A stretch of 64,000 nucleotides of DNA from Fimbriimonadaceae bacterium (GCA_019638775.1 JAHBTD010000003.1:372001-436000); one strand, 5' to 3'; positions 42,299 to 51,292 are shown, counted from the stretch's first letter. The notes: a model not told the origin generated them from the letters alone. Numbers and translations: made by a program.

Positions 42299-42423
42299 CG
42301 CTGATCGCTGATCGCTGATCGCTGATCGCTGATCGCTGATCGCTGATCGCTGATCGCTGATCGCTGATCGCTGATCGCTGATCGCTGATCGCTGATCGCT
42401 GATCGCTGATCGCTGATCGCTGA
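42299..42423. repeat. Heptamer tandem repeat (CGCTGAT)n, about 18 copies
   Basis: 125 bases of perfect 7-bp units, bordering the stop codon of the nitrilase-like gene. Not a CRISPR array (no spacers). The unit length is not a multiple of three and every frame translates to an open repeated peptide, which explains a spurious open frame here. Confidence 0.95.
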
Positions 42424-42425
42424 AT

Positions 42426-43289
42426 TCAACCATCCATCCGGTCGATAACCTGCTTCAACGTGGGCCATGAGCTTCGAAGATCGGCCGCAAGGGGAAGGTT
42501 GGCCCGCGCGATATCGATCAAATCCAAGTCAATCTCACCCATCAGCAGATGTTCTTCGATTATCGGCGACTCGGCAATGAGGTCGCCTGTCGGGCCGTAC
42601 ACCAAGCTGCCCCCAATAAATCCCTTGCCCCCTTCAAATCCTGCGAGTTGACAGTTGACGGCAAAGACGCGGTGCTCCTCCGCAGTCCCTCGAATCATCC
42701 GGCGATAACGGTCGTGGTTGTCCACGTCCTCGCCCCAGAATCCTCTGCCGGGGGACGCGCTAAGCACCAAGATCATCCTCGCCCCATCCAGTGCAGTCAA
42801 GGTTGCGCTGATGGAGTGCCATACGTCTTCGCAGATGAGCATCCCCACTTTGCCAAAGCGCGTCTCGAATGCTCCGAACTCAGTCCCCCGAGTTACATAC
42901 CGTTCGTCATCGAACACCCCGTAGGTCGCCAAAAAGAACTTCCGATAAGCGCCACGCAGCGTCGAAGCCTCAGGCGAGAACTCGATATAGGCAGCGCTGT
43001 TGTAAAGGGTTCCATTGTCCGTTTCATAAAACCCAATGACTGCGTCCACAGATTTCGTGAGTCTTGATGAAAGGCGCGTGGCTAACTCTGCCCGAAGGCT
43101 CTCCGTTGTGATAGAGAGTTCAAAGGTGGCAGATTGGACGATGTAGCCCGTCGTTGCCGTTTCTGGAAAGACGACAAGGTCAGCCCCCTCTTCGGCAGCT
43201 TGCACGATCGTATCGGCGATCACGTCGAGATTGGCAGAAAGCTGGCCTTTCTTCGGCGCGATCTGCGCGCAAGCTACGGTGAGGTTCAT
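42426..43289 (-). CDS. Carbon-nitrogen hydrolase (nitrilase superfamily amidase)
   Basis: 287 aa, one domain. Glu/Lys/Cys triad: Glu in DLVVFPETATTGY, Lys in RGAYRKFFLATYG, Cys in VGMLICEDVWHSIS. The remaining signature is LVLSASPGRGFW, RAPPL-like sequence replaced by RYRRMIRGTAEEHRVF. Probably an omega-amidase or N-carbamoyl amidohydrolase; also resembles the glutaminase domain of NAD synthetase, but no synthetase is fused. Starts at Met 43289 after the first 9 residues of the open frame. Confidence 0.88.
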   Translation of the reverse strand: MNLTVACAQIAPKKGQLSANLDVIADTIVQAAEEGADLVVFPETATTGYIVQSATFELSITTESLRAELATRLSSRLTKSVDAVIGFYETDNGTLYNSAAYIEFSPEASTLRGAYRKFFLATYGVFDDERYVTRGTEFGAFETRFGKVGMLICEDVWHSISATLTALDGARMILVLSASPGRGFWGEDVDNHDRYRRMIRGTAEEHRVFAVNCQLAGFEGGKGFIGGSLVYGPTGDLIAESPIIEEHLLMGEIDLDLIDIARANLPLAADLRSSWPTLKQVIDRMDG

Positions 43290-43450
43290 GCCTGGAGTGT
43301 ACTTAGGAGTGCACACTGCAGGCAGGGCCTATCGCTTCATTGCCCTAGATGAAGGGGAAGGGAGTGGTGCAGTCTTTTGTGGTGCAGGCATCTTGCTTGC
43401 GCCGAGAGCATAGCATGTCCTCAGCCCAGCAATCCTGCCGCCATCGCCGT

Positions 43451-43498
43451 AATTCCCAAATCCCAAATCCAAAATCTAAAATCCAAAATCTAAAATCC
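43451..43498. repeat. Heptamer tandem repeat (AAATCCA/AAATCTA)
   Basis: About six units of 7 bp (AAATCCC, AAATCCA, AAATCTA, AAATCCA, AAATCTA, AAATCC). It reaches into the last codons and stop of the prolyl oligopeptidase gene (stop at 43490-43492). Second heptamer array of the window. Confidence 0.8.
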
Positions 43499-45622
43499 TG
43501 CCGGTAGCTTCCAACCGAGGCTCTTCACGCAGAAAGCCCACTTATCGGCCACTTCTTCGATGATCTTGGAAGTCGGCTTTCCTGCGCCGTGCCCTGCTTG
43601 GGTCTCCACCCGAATCAGGATCGGATTCGGCCCCGACTGCGCCCACTGAAGCTCAGAAGCGAACTTGAAGCTATGCAGGGGCACAACCCGGTCGTCATGA
43701 TCACCCGTAGCGATCAAGGTTGGCGGGTAGCTTGTGCCCTTCTTGACATTGTGATAAGGCGAATACTTGATCGAAACATCGAAGTCCTCCTTCTTATCGG
43801 GGTCGCCATAGTCGCTCTTCCAAGCCCAACCAATGGTGAACTTGTGGAACCGGAGCATATCCAGCACTCCAACATCGCATAGGACAGCTCCCCAAAGGTC
43901 AGGCCGCTGTGTCATCACCGCGCCCATCAAGAGCCCTCCGTTTGAGCCACCGTTAATCGCAAGCTTGGGGGTCGAGGTGTACTTTTGATCGATCAGCCAC
44001 TCACCTGCCGCGATGAAGTCGTCAAAGGTGTTTTGTTTGTTCTTCAGCCGACCGCCATCGTGCCAAGCCTTGCCGTACTCGCCGCCACCACGAATACACG
44101 CGACGGCCGAGATTCCACCCATCTCCATCCACACCAAGCGAGAAACCGAGAAGAATGGCGTTTGCGAGATATTGAATCCGCCATAGGCATAGAGCAGAGT
44201 TGGGTTCGACCCATCCATTTTCAAGCCTTTCTTGTACGTGAGGAACATCGGGACTCGGGTTCCATCCTTGCTGTTGTAGAAGACCTGCTTCGTCTCAAAC
44301 TTGTCGGGATCAAAGTCCACCGTCGGTTGAAAGACCTTTGTGCTCTTCGCCGTCTTCACGTTGTAGCGGAAGATCGTGGACGGGTAGCCAAAGCTGGCAT
44401 AGCTATAGAAGAATTCTGTGTCGTCGGACTTTCCGTCAAAAATCCCCGCGCTTCCGATTCCCGGAAGATCAACCTCGCCTTCCGGTTTTCCTTTAATGGA
44501 GAACACCCGAACAGCAGAGTGGGCGTCGCTAAGGTAGCTCGCAAAGAATTTTCTTCCGATCAGGTTCACCCCAACGAGCGTTTCTTTCGACGAAGGGATA
44601 ACAGTGGTCCAGTTCTTTCGGTCCGGCTTGCGAACGTCGATGGAGATCAAAGCTCCAAGGGCAGCATTCTTGTCCGTAAAGAAGAAGAAGACAGGGCCAG
44701 AGTTGCCAACGAAACTGTACTGTGCGTCGAATCCCTTCAGCAGTTCGACAACCTTCCCGTTCTTGCTTTGTAGGTCCTTGTAGAAAATCTGGTTCTCGCG
44801 GTCTGTCCCTTTCCAAACCGAGAGCACGAGATACTTGCCGTCGTCAGTGACCTCTCCGCCAAAGCCCCATTCCTTTTGGTCCTTGCGCTCGTAAACGAGG
44901 ACATCTTTGCTTTGGGCGGTGCCCAGCTTGTGATAGTAAATCTTCTGATAGTAGTTCTGCTCGGCAAGCGCTTGGCCCGCCTTGGGCGCATCATAGGCGC
45001 TGTAATAGAAGCCCTTGCCGTCCTTATCGAAAGCCGCCCCGCTGAACTTGCTCCAAGAGATGACATCCTTCAGATCCTTGCCGGTATCGATGTTGCGAAC
45101 GTGCCACTCCTGCCAGTCCGAACCTCCCTTGGAAACGCTGTAAGCGAGCCATTTGCCATCGTCGGAGATCGCCGTTCCGCTCAGGGCGACCGTTCCGTCC
45201 TTCGATAGCTTGTTCGGGTCGAGAAGCACCTTGGCCTTTGCTCCGAGCGACTTTGCCCAGTAAAGCACCGATTGATTCTGCAGCCCGTCGTTCTTCGACC
45301 AGATGTACTTGTCGCCGACCTTGCTGGCGCTCTCGTAACGTTCAAAGTTAAAGAGTTTCTCATAGCGCTTCCGAATGGCATCACGAGCAGGGATATCGCT
45401 CAAGTATTGGCTTGTGACCTTGTTCTGCGCCGCAACCCAGGCTGCGACTTCGGGAGAGTTCATATCCTCCATCCACCGATAAGGGTCCGCTACCTCAACC
45501 CCGTGCAGGGTCTCTTTGAAGTCGGTACGTCGAGTTTCGGGATATTGCAGCTGCATAGTAGTTTCTGTAGCGATAGCCGAGCCAGCGAAGGCGGCTAACA
45601 GGGCAAGGACTGGTAGTTTCAT
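43490..45622 (-). CDS. Secreted prolyl oligopeptidase (S9A)
   Basis: 710 aa. Cleaves peptides after proline. Signal peptide MKLPVLALLAAFAGSAIA, N-terminal strand PETRRTDFKETLHGVEVADPYRWMED typical of S9A, a seven-blade propeller, then the alpha/beta hydrolase domain with the nucleophile GGSNGGLLMG, Asp in ATGDHDDRVVPLHS and His in GHGAGKPTSK. Exported, probably to the periplasm. Its stop codon is inside the heptamer repeat. Confidence 0.95.
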   Translation of the reverse strand: MKLPVLALLAAFAGSAIATETTMQLQYPETRRTDFKETLHGVEVADPYRWMEDMNSPEVAAWVAAQNKVTSQYLSDIPARDAIRKRYEKLFNFERYESASKVGDKYIWSKNDGLQNQSVLYWAKSLGAKAKVLLDPNKLSKDGTVALSGTAISDDGKWLAYSVSKGGSDWQEWHVRNIDTGKDLKDVISWSKFSGAAFDKDGKGFYYSAYDAPKAGQALAEQNYYQKIYYHKLGTAQSKDVLVYERKDQKEWGFGGEVTDDGKYLVLSVWKGTDRENQIFYKDLQSKNGKVVELLKGFDAQYSFVGNSGPVFFFFTDKNAALGALISIDVRKPDRKNWTTVIPSSKETLVGVNLIGRKFFASYLSDAHSAVRVFSIKGKPEGEVDLPGIGSAGIFDGKSDDTEFFYSYASFGYPSTIFRYNVKTAKSTKVFQPTVDFDPDKFETKQVFYNSKDGTRVPMFLTYKKGLKMDGSNPTLLYAYGGFNISQTPFFSVSRLVWMEMGGISAVACIRGGGEYGKAWHDGGRLKNKQNTFDDFIAAGEWLIDQKYTSTPKLAINGGSNGGLLMGAVMTQRPDLWGAVLCDVGVLDMLRFHKFTIGWAWKSDYGDPDKKEDFDVSIKYSPYHNVKKGTSYPPTLIATGDHDDRVVPLHSFKFASELQWAQSGPNPILIRVETQAGHGAGKPTSKIIEEVADKWAFCVKSLGWKLPAGF

Positions 45623-45702
45623 GGGGTCGTCACCTGAATAAGGTCAGTTTACTTGAGCAGACTTAGGATGGGCATTGGTCTGTCCCAGCCGCAATGAGAA
45701 GT

Positions 45703-46818
45703 CTAGGCAGAGGTCCAGGCCTCATAGAATCGCATTCGCGCAGCCTTGGCCTTTTCTACGCAACCCTCACCGACCGCATTGAGGTGCCCCATCTTTCGCC
45801 CCGGCCTCGACTCGGCCTTGCCATACCAGTGGAAACGAATGCTCGGATCCTCCAAGACGGCTGTGAGCCCGCAACGAAAGTCATTCGCTCCCGCTTGTCC
45901 AAGGAGGTTCGCCATGCAAACGTCGTTGCCTTGTGGCCTTACTGTCGGCAGTCCCATCGCCAGCCGCACATGCTGCTCAAACTGAGTGATGCCACCCCAA
46001 TCGAGGGTGTAATGTCCGGTGTTGTGGGGACGTGGGGCAAGCTCGTTGATCAGGAACTGCCCATCTTCCAATTCAAACATTTCGACTCCAAACAGACCAT
46101 AGCCGCCAACTGCCTCAACCGCGGCGATGGCGACAGGAGTGGCGTCAACTCCGCTCGGGAAGACGAGGTCGCAAACGTGGTTGGTCTGGATGGTCTCCAT
46201 CGTTGGAAAGGCTCCCGCGCCCCACTCCGAGATATAAACCATGGCCGCAACTTCGCGCTTGAAGGGCACAAAATCCTCAGCAAGCCAACCACCCTTCCCC
46301 CAAAGATCGCGATAAGAATCGAACTCGTCGCGAGTCTTTGCGTAGCGGGTTCCCTTGCCGTCATAGCCGCCAAATCGCGCCTTCAGGACCATAGGAAAGC
46401 CAATCGTTTCAATCGCCTGTTCGCCGTCGCTTTCAATGGCAAGGGCATTTGGCGAAGGCACCCCGGCCTGTTTCATCGCGTGGCGCTGGAGTAGTTTGTC
46501 CTGAATAATCTCAAGCGTTTCGATGCGAGGAACGATATCGTGGGCGTTAAACTTGGCTATCTCGCAGGCCTCACGGATGGCGTCAGCCGGGATGAATTCG
46601 TTTTCAAGGGTGACGCGGCGGCTCACTTGAAGAACCTCGGCGACCTTTTTAGGGTCGTCCAACTTTCCTATGATCGCTTCGGCTATCTGCGATGCCGGAG
46701 TATCTTCGCCTGGGTCAAGCGAGATGCACTTCAAGCCCATCCGTTGGGCAGCCTGAATCGACATTCGGGCGAGTTGCCCGCCACCGAGAAATCCGAGATC
46801 GAAGTCTTTATGTGACAT
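45703..46818 (-). CDS. purK: N5-carboxyaminoimidazole ribonucleotide synthase
   Basis: ATP-grasp enzyme of purine synthesis: AIR plus bicarbonate and ATP to N5-CAIR. 371 aa. LGFLGGGQLARMSIQAAQRM, DPGEDTPASQIAEA, NEFIPADAI, the ATP-grasp ARFGGYDGKGTRYAK, ELAPRPHNTGHYTLD and LLGQAG. Sits 56 nt after ftcD on the same strand, apparently the last gene of fabI-ftcD-purK. purE is not seen here. Confidence 0.95.
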   Translation of the reverse strand: MSHKDFDLGFLGGGQLARMSIQAAQRMGLKCISLDPGEDTPASQIAEAIIGKLDDPKKVAEVLQVSRRVTLENEFIPADAIREACEIAKFNAHDIVPRIETLEIIQDKLLQRHAMKQAGVPSPNALAIESDGEQAIETIGFPMVLKARFGGYDGKGTRYAKTRDEFDSYRDLWGKGGWLAEDFVPFKREVAAMVYISEWGAGAFPTMETIQTNHVCDLVFPSGVDATPVAIAAVEAVGGYGLFGVEMFELEDGQFLINELAPRPHNTGHYTLDWGGITQFEQHVRLAMGLPTVRPQGNDVCMANLLGQAGANDFRCGLTAVLEDPSIRFHWYGKAESRPGRKMGHLNAVGEGCVEKAKAARMRFYEAWTSA

Positions 46819-46874
46819 GAGCTGAAGTTACGAAAGAAGGTACCAGCATCCGATAGCCGGTCTCAGGCCAAGGA

Positions 46875-47777
46875 TCACGGATCGCTTACTTCTGCCTCTT
46901 CTTCAACCGCATCCACAATCTGACTCTTGTTCACAGTCAAATGAGTTGCCGTGTCCATATCCCGTTGACGGATAACCCCGATCAGTTCAGTCTCCGCGAA
47001 CTGCACTCCCGCCTTGCCCGCTTCTTCTATGATCAATTCAACAATCGGATCAACCGGAGTGAGATCGGGAAGGGTCAAATTCAACGACACCTGACTCAGC
47101 TCTCTGCTTGCCAAGTAAAGGCCGAGCGCACGCACCCCCAAAAAGCGCTCGTCGCCCTCACGGCGCAACCCACGTATCTTGCGAGCGGTGCGTTCGGCAA
47201 AGCTGCCATCGTCGTGCTTAAAATCAACATTCATCGCGATCAAGAAATCGCGAACGCCCATCACGGTCACACCAAGTCTGGGGTGGGCGCGAACTGGACC
47301 GTAATCCGGGTTCAACTCTTGGTCGAAGAGTCCTCCGAAACCGCCCTTGCGCAAGCTCGGCAGGTCCGCTTCATGACGCCCCCGTTCTGATTTCTCATAA
47401 AGAAAAACGGGCAAATCATACGTGGTCGCAATTTCCTCTGCGAAGCGATCGACCATCTCTTGAAGGTCAGTTGCGCTGAGGCTCAACTCGTTCTCAAGCA
47501 CCACGAAGGGGCAAACGTCAAGAGCTCCGACCCTTGGGTGAACGCCAATATGTCGGTTCAGATCGACAACGTCAAATGCCTCTTCGCACAGAGTCAGCAG
47601 CGTCTTCAAGACCCTTTCGGGTGGCCCACTAAACGCCGATACAGTGCGGTTATGGTCGATATCGGAGTCGCAAAAATGAAGTCTGTGGCCGTCGCAGAGG
47701 ATCGTGTCCTGGAAGGTCTGAAGGAGCCGGCGGTCGCGGCCGAAAGACCAGTTCGGGACGGTGAGCAGACGGGACAT
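46875..47777 (-). CDS. ftcD: Glutamate formimidoyltransferase
   Basis: 300 aa. Transfers the formimino group from formiminoglutamate to tetrahydrofolate in histidine degradation. Signature RHIGVHPRVGALDVCPF, NLTLPDLTPVD, and the N-terminal VPNWSFGRDRRLL. Only the formiminotransferase half is present; the cyclodeaminase domain that is fused in animals is missing. Starts 4 nt after fabI stops, an unusual partnership with lipid synthesis. folD in this window handles the product folate. Confidence 0.9.
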   Translation of the reverse strand: MSRLLTVPNWSFGRDRRLLQTFQDTILCDGHRLHFCDSDIDHNRTVSAFSGPPERVLKTLLTLCEEAFDVVDLNRHIGVHPRVGALDVCPFVVLENELSLSATDLQEMVDRFAEEIATTYDLPVFLYEKSERGRHEADLPSLRKGGFGGLFDQELNPDYGPVRAHPRLGVTVMGVRDFLIAMNVDFKHDDGSFAERTARKIRGLRREGDERFLGVRALGLYLASRELSQVSLNLTLPDLTPVDPIVELIIEEAGKAGVQFAETELIGVIRQRDMDTATHLTVNKSQIVDAVEEEAEVSDP

Positions 47778-47781
47778 TTTT

Positions 47782-48546
47782 TCACATGCCTACGATGTTG
47801 TATCCGTTATCAATATAGATGACCTGTCCAGAGACTCCCTTGCCGAGGTCACTCAAGAGATAGACGGCTGATCCAGCCACCTCATCTTGCCCAAATTCAC
47901 GTTTTAGCGGCGCACGCTCATGAACGTACTCGATCATTCCCAGCAGCCCTTTCACGCCACGAGCAGCCACGGTATTGATCGGCCCTGGGCTCAGAGTGTT
48001 TACGCGAATGCCGCGTACACCCAAATCGACAGCCAGATAGCGAACCGACGCCTCCAGAGCGGCCTTGGCAACGCCCATGACGTTGTAGTTTCCGACCGCA
48101 CGGACCGAGCCGAGGTAGCTCATCGTCAGCACGCTGGCATCGTCATTGAGGATAGGCTCAAGCGTGTGACACAGCTTCACGAGGGAATAAGCAGAGACAT
48201 CAAGCGCCGTCTTGAATCCCTCGCGGGAAGTCTCGATAAAACGTCCGGCAAGGTCTTCACGGTTGGCAAAGGCGGCGGAATGAACGAGGAAGTCAAGCTT
48301 CCCATACTTTGCCGCCGCAGCATCTCGTAGCGCTTCCAGCTGATCGTCAAACGAAAAGTCGATCATGAAGGGGGTCATGCGCTCGAAGCCGGAAGCAAGC
48401 TCTCCGACCTTTTCCATCATGCGTTCGTTTTGCGCGCCGACGCCTACATCGGCGCCGTGATTGTGCGCATGTTCGGCTATCGCCCAGCCGATGGAGTTCT
48501 TGTTCGTGACGTTGAGGACGAGACCCTTCTTACCTGCAAGAAGCAT
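47782..48546 (-). CDS. fabI: Enoyl-ACP reductase (NADH)
   Basis: 254 aa. SDR-fold reductase of fatty acid elongation, target of triclosan. VLNVTNKNSIGWAIAEH (cofactor motif), SYLGSVRAVGNYNVMGVAKA with active-site Tyr and Lys in the FabI-type YxxxxxxK (Tyr-Asn-Val-Met-Gly-Val-Ala-Lys), and LSPGPINTVAARGVKG. Met 48546 is the family start; the 37 codons upstream in the same open frame are the sigma gene terminator region. The TATACT directly upstream means the mRNA is probably leaderless. Confidence 0.95.
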   Translation of the reverse strand: MLLAGKKGLVLNVTNKNSIGWAIAEHAHNHGADVGVGAQNERMMEKVGELASGFERMTPFMIDFSFDDQLEALRDAAAAKYGKLDFLVHSAAFANREDLAGRFIETSREGFKTALDVSAYSLVKLCHTLEPILNDDASVLTMSYLGSVRAVGNYNVMGVAKAALEASVRYLAVDLGVRGIRVNTLSPGPINTVAARGVKGLLGMIEYVHERAPLKREFGQDEVAGSAVYLLSDLGKGVSGQVIYIDNGYNIVGM

Positions 48547-48552
48547 GCCCCG

Positions 48553-48558
48553 AGTATA
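48553..48558 (-). promoter_or_regulatory. -10 element (TATACT) of fabI
   Basis: TATACT ends 6 nt before the ATG at 48546, so the first transcribed base should be at or next to the A of the start codon. It lies just after the terminator of the upstream sigma factor gene. Confidence 0.55.
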
Positions 48559-48563
48559 GCGGA

Positions 48564-48590
48564 AAAGCGGGCGCTTAGGCCGCCCGCTTT
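48564..48590 (-). terminator. Terminator at the end of the sigma-GGDEF gene
   Basis: Perfect 10-bp stem (AAAGCGGGCG with CGCCCGCTTT) and 7-nt loop. The stop codon of the sigma gene falls in the loop and the last codons (KAKRAA) encode the left arm, followed by TTTTCC on the minus strand. Confidence 0.6.
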
Positions 48591-49849
48591 GCTTTCGAAG
48601 ATTCTGGATTAGGCTTCGGACTTGCGCTCTCGATGAGCTGCTCTGCCGACTTTCCATTCTCTGGGAAAGAGGAGTGCAGAACTTCGATGCGCACCTGTCC
48701 GGCTTGTGCCAAACGATCAGACATCCATGCTTCGATCTTTTGCGTCAATCGCTGACGGACGATCAGAGCGTTCGTTCCTGTCGCAGGCAGAATGATTCCG
48801 AACGTTGACGCCCCGCATCGACAGACCAAGTCGAGTCGTCGAATCTGACCCTTCAAGAAGTCAGCAATGTCAGCCAGGAAGTCCGTGACGCTGTCGGGAC
48901 CATAGAAAGCGCGCATCGACTCCAGTCCTGTAACGTGGACCATGGTCAGAGCTACCGCGCCGCCTTCAGACGAAGCGCGATGAACCTCTTCCTGCAATCG
49001 AGAGTTGAAGTACCCTTCGGTATAGACTCCAAGTTCGGGGTCGATCACATCGTAATCCAGTTCCGAAGCCTGTCGTCGCAGAACTCGATCCTTAACTTCC
49101 TCAGCCGACATAATCTTGCGCAGCTTTGCAAGCGACTGTCGCAGGATGTGCGAAACATAGTTGCACGAGATTCCAAGCTTGCTCGCAATCTCAGTCTGGT
49201 TCATGGCATCGAAGTGAAAATGCACGAGAACCTGGCGCTCAAGATCGCGAAGTTGGGCCATCGCACTTTCCAGCAGAACTCTGTCCTCAACGCTCAGCTG
49301 CTCAGGGCAGAAGTCGGAAGCATCAAGCCTCTCGACATCGGCATCGGAGTCGTCGTCAGTCGGCGCTGAATCCAAGGAAGCCACTTTAAGAAGCTCTTGA
49401 GTTTGGAACACCTCGCGGATGGCAGTTTCGCTAACCCCGATCTCTTCCGCAATCTCAGCCTCGCTGGGGTTGCGTCCAAGATTCTGCTGCAAAATTCCCG
49501 CAGCGCGGTTCACCTTGTGCCGCAACTCTTGCAGCCAAGCGGGTTGGCGAATCGTTTGGGAACGATCGCGTAAATAGTGCTTTATTTCTCCGGCGACAAG
49601 ATAGGTGGCGTACGTCGTAAAACGAACACCTGCCGTCGGATCGAACTTAGATAATGCGTTGAGCAGTCCGATAAACCCAACTTGTACAAGGTCCTCTTGG
49701 GGCTCAAGTCCGCTGAAGCGTCGGGCGACGCGCTCAACGAGGCTCCCATAGTGGACAAGAATTAAGTCTTTAAGATCGGCACGAGGATTATCCAAGTACC
49801 GTAAGACCAAACTTTCAGGATCTTCATTTAGACCAAATGCCTGCGACAT
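48575..49849 (-). CDS. Sigma-70 family factor fused to a degenerate GGDEF domain
   Basis: 424 aa. Residues 28-98 are sigma region 2 (LVERVARRFSGLEPQEDLVQ, VRFTTYATYLVAGEIKHYLRD), 105-165 region 3 and 195-247 region 4 (MNQTEIASKLGISCNYVSHI), most like SigB/SigF/FliA-group factors. Residues 266-400 align with a GGDEF domain: DPELGVYTEGYFNSRLQEEV, ALTMVHVTGLESMRAFYG, ADIADFLKGQIRRLDLVCRC, and GASTFGIILPATG in place of GGDEFxxLLPGT. The catalytic GGDEF is GASTF (346-350) so no cyclase activity is expected, but ligand or protein binding is possible. ATG after GGAG. Confidence 0.85.
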   Translation of the reverse strand: MSQAFGLNEDPESLVLRYLDNPRADLKDLILVHYGSLVERVARRFSGLEPQEDLVQVGFIGLLNALSKFDPTAGVRFTTYATYLVAGEIKHYLRDRSQTIRQPAWLQELRHKVNRAAGILQQNLGRNPSEAEIAEEIGVSETAIREVFQTQELLKVASLDSAPTDDDSDADVERLDASDFCPEQLSVEDRVLLESAMAQLRDLERQVLVHFHFDAMNQTEIASKLGISCNYVSHILRQSLAKLRKIMSAEEVKDRVLRRQASELDYDVIDPELGVYTEGYFNSRLQEEVHRASSEGGAVALTMVHVTGLESMRAFYGPDSVTDFLADIADFLKGQIRRLDLVCRCGASTFGIILPATGTNALIVRQRLTQKIEAWMSDRLAQAGQVRIEVLHSSFPENGKSAEQLIESASPKPNPESSKAKRAA

Positions 49850-50054
49850 TCATCACTCCATTGATGTTCTGACCAGTGTCTGCTATCCTTGCTGACACTC
49901 GAAGGCTACATCTGCCTTCTCTACCACTATTTGACTTTTGAGAGTGGCCGCTCCCCAATCTATGATCGGCTTCTCCCTCTTGCTACAATTATCAGTGCAA
50001 TTCTCCGATCTTCGGTTCTTCCCCATCCTAGGGTTTCTCCGGCAATCGGACCGA

Positions 50055-50074
50055 GGCAGCAGCAATCTGCTGCC
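50055..50074 (-). terminator. Possible weak terminator after pilC
   Basis: GGCAGCAG pairs with CTGCTGCC around CAAT, 13 bases past the stop codon of pilC. There is no T run, so this is only a candidate. Confidence 0.3.
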
Positions 50075-50086
50075 CCGAAAATCGTT

Positions 50087-51292
50087 CTACTTCACGCTGT
50101 TGACGAGCTTGAAGATCGGCGTCATAACCGAGATCGCAATAAATCCGACGACGCATCCCATAAAGATGATGAGCATCGGTTCGATCATCGAGGTCAGTCC
50201 CTTTACCGTGGCTTCAACCTCGCTGTCGTAAAAGTCGCCAACCTTGACGAGCATCTCCGACAGGCGTCCTGACTCTTCACCGATGTCGATCATGGTCGTA
50301 ACCATGGTCGGGAAGAGCTTCGACTCGGTGAGCGGTGCGGAGAGCTTCTGCCCTTCGCGGATCGCTTCTCGAGTTGTGTCGATAGCCTCGCTCAAAACGA
50401 CATTGCCCAGGGTTTCGCCGACGATCTCAAGGCTCCGCATGATCGGAACACCCGAGTTAATCAACGTTCCGAAAGTTCGGGAGAATCGGGCGACGCTCAT
50501 CTTGAGCGTCAACTCTCCCACAATCGGAATCCTAAGCTTGATCGTATCAAGCTGATACCGGCCCTTGGGCGTCTTGCCCCAGGCCTTGAGGCCAAAAAAT
50601 GTTCCGACGGCGGCCATGACGATCACATACCAGAACTGGTTCATGAAGTCGCCGATGGCAAACAGGCCAGCGGTGACGGGCGGAAGTTCGACGTCCATAC
50701 CCGTGAAAATCTCTTTAAACTTCGGCAAAACGAAGCTAAACAGAGCAAAGAGCATGACGACGGAGAAGCAAAGGACGAGGACGGGATACATCATCGCCGC
50801 CTTGATCTTGCCTCGGATTTCGTTCTCATACTCCAAGAAGCCTGCCAGACGGTCGAGGATCTCATCCAAAATACCGCCGAGCTCAGCCGCTCGAATCATG
50901 TTCACAAAGAGCTTGTTGAACACGACCGGATGCTTCACCATCGCTTCGTTCAGGGCTGTACCCCCTTTAACGTCCAGACTCATCTGCTCAATGGCTTGCT
51001 TCAAAGTTGGGTCTTTGCACTGCCCAGCCAGAATGTCCAGACATCGAAGAATGGGAATACCGGCGTCGATCATCGTTGCGAACTGTCGCGAAAAGACGAC
51101 GAGGCTCTTTGGCTTCATCTTCTTCTTGCCGTAAGATTTGGCGACCTTCGCCTTCTTCGATGTTTTGATGTCGGTACAGTGCAGCGACATGTCGCGCAGC
51201 TTGGCAAGCACGAGAGACTCGCTCTCTGCCTCCATCACCGACTTTACGGTTCGACCTCCGGCATCAACCGCCGTGTAAGCGTACAATGGCAT
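50087..51292 (-). CDS. pilC: Type IV pilus / type II secretion inner-membrane platform (PilC/GspF)
   Basis: 401 aa. Inner-membrane platform for pilin assembly. N-terminal YAYTAVDAGGRTVKSVMEAES, then FSRQFATMIDAGIPILRCLD, LYENEIRGKIKAAMMYPVLV, and the duplicated second half FSRTFGTLINSGVPIMRSLE and FYDSEVEATVKGLTSMIEPM. Three to four membrane segments at 175-200, 218-240 and 370-395. The start at 51292 has AGGAGAAAGGA. The rest of the pilus operon is not present; one pilin-like protein is at 31721. Confidence 0.95.
   Translation of the reverse strand: MPLYAYTAVDAGGRTVKSVMEAESESLVLAKLRDMSLHCTDIKTSKKAKVAKSYGKKKMKPKSLVVFSRQFATMIDAGIPILRCLDILAGQCKDPTLKQAIEQMSLDVKGGTALNEAMVKHPVVFNKLFVNMIRAAELGGILDEILDRLAGFLEYENEIRGKIKAAMMYPVLVLCFSVVMLFALFSFVLPKFKEIFTGMDVELPPVTAGLFAIGDFMNQFWYVIVMAAVGTFFGLKAWGKTPKGRYQLDTIKLRIPIVGELTLKMSVARFSRTFGTLINSGVPIMRSLEIVGETLGNVVLSEAIDTTREAIREGQKLSAPLTESKLFPTMVTTMIDIGEESGRLSEMLVKVGDFYDSEVEATVKGLTSMIEPMLIIFMGCVVGFIAISVMTPIFKLVNSVK

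Noticed and set aside
42299-42423. CRISPR array
   Set aside because: Repeats are 7 bp, contiguous and without spacers; no cas genes nearby.
42277-42468. Open frame encoding repeated ISDQRSA
   Set aside because: It is only a translation of the heptamer array.
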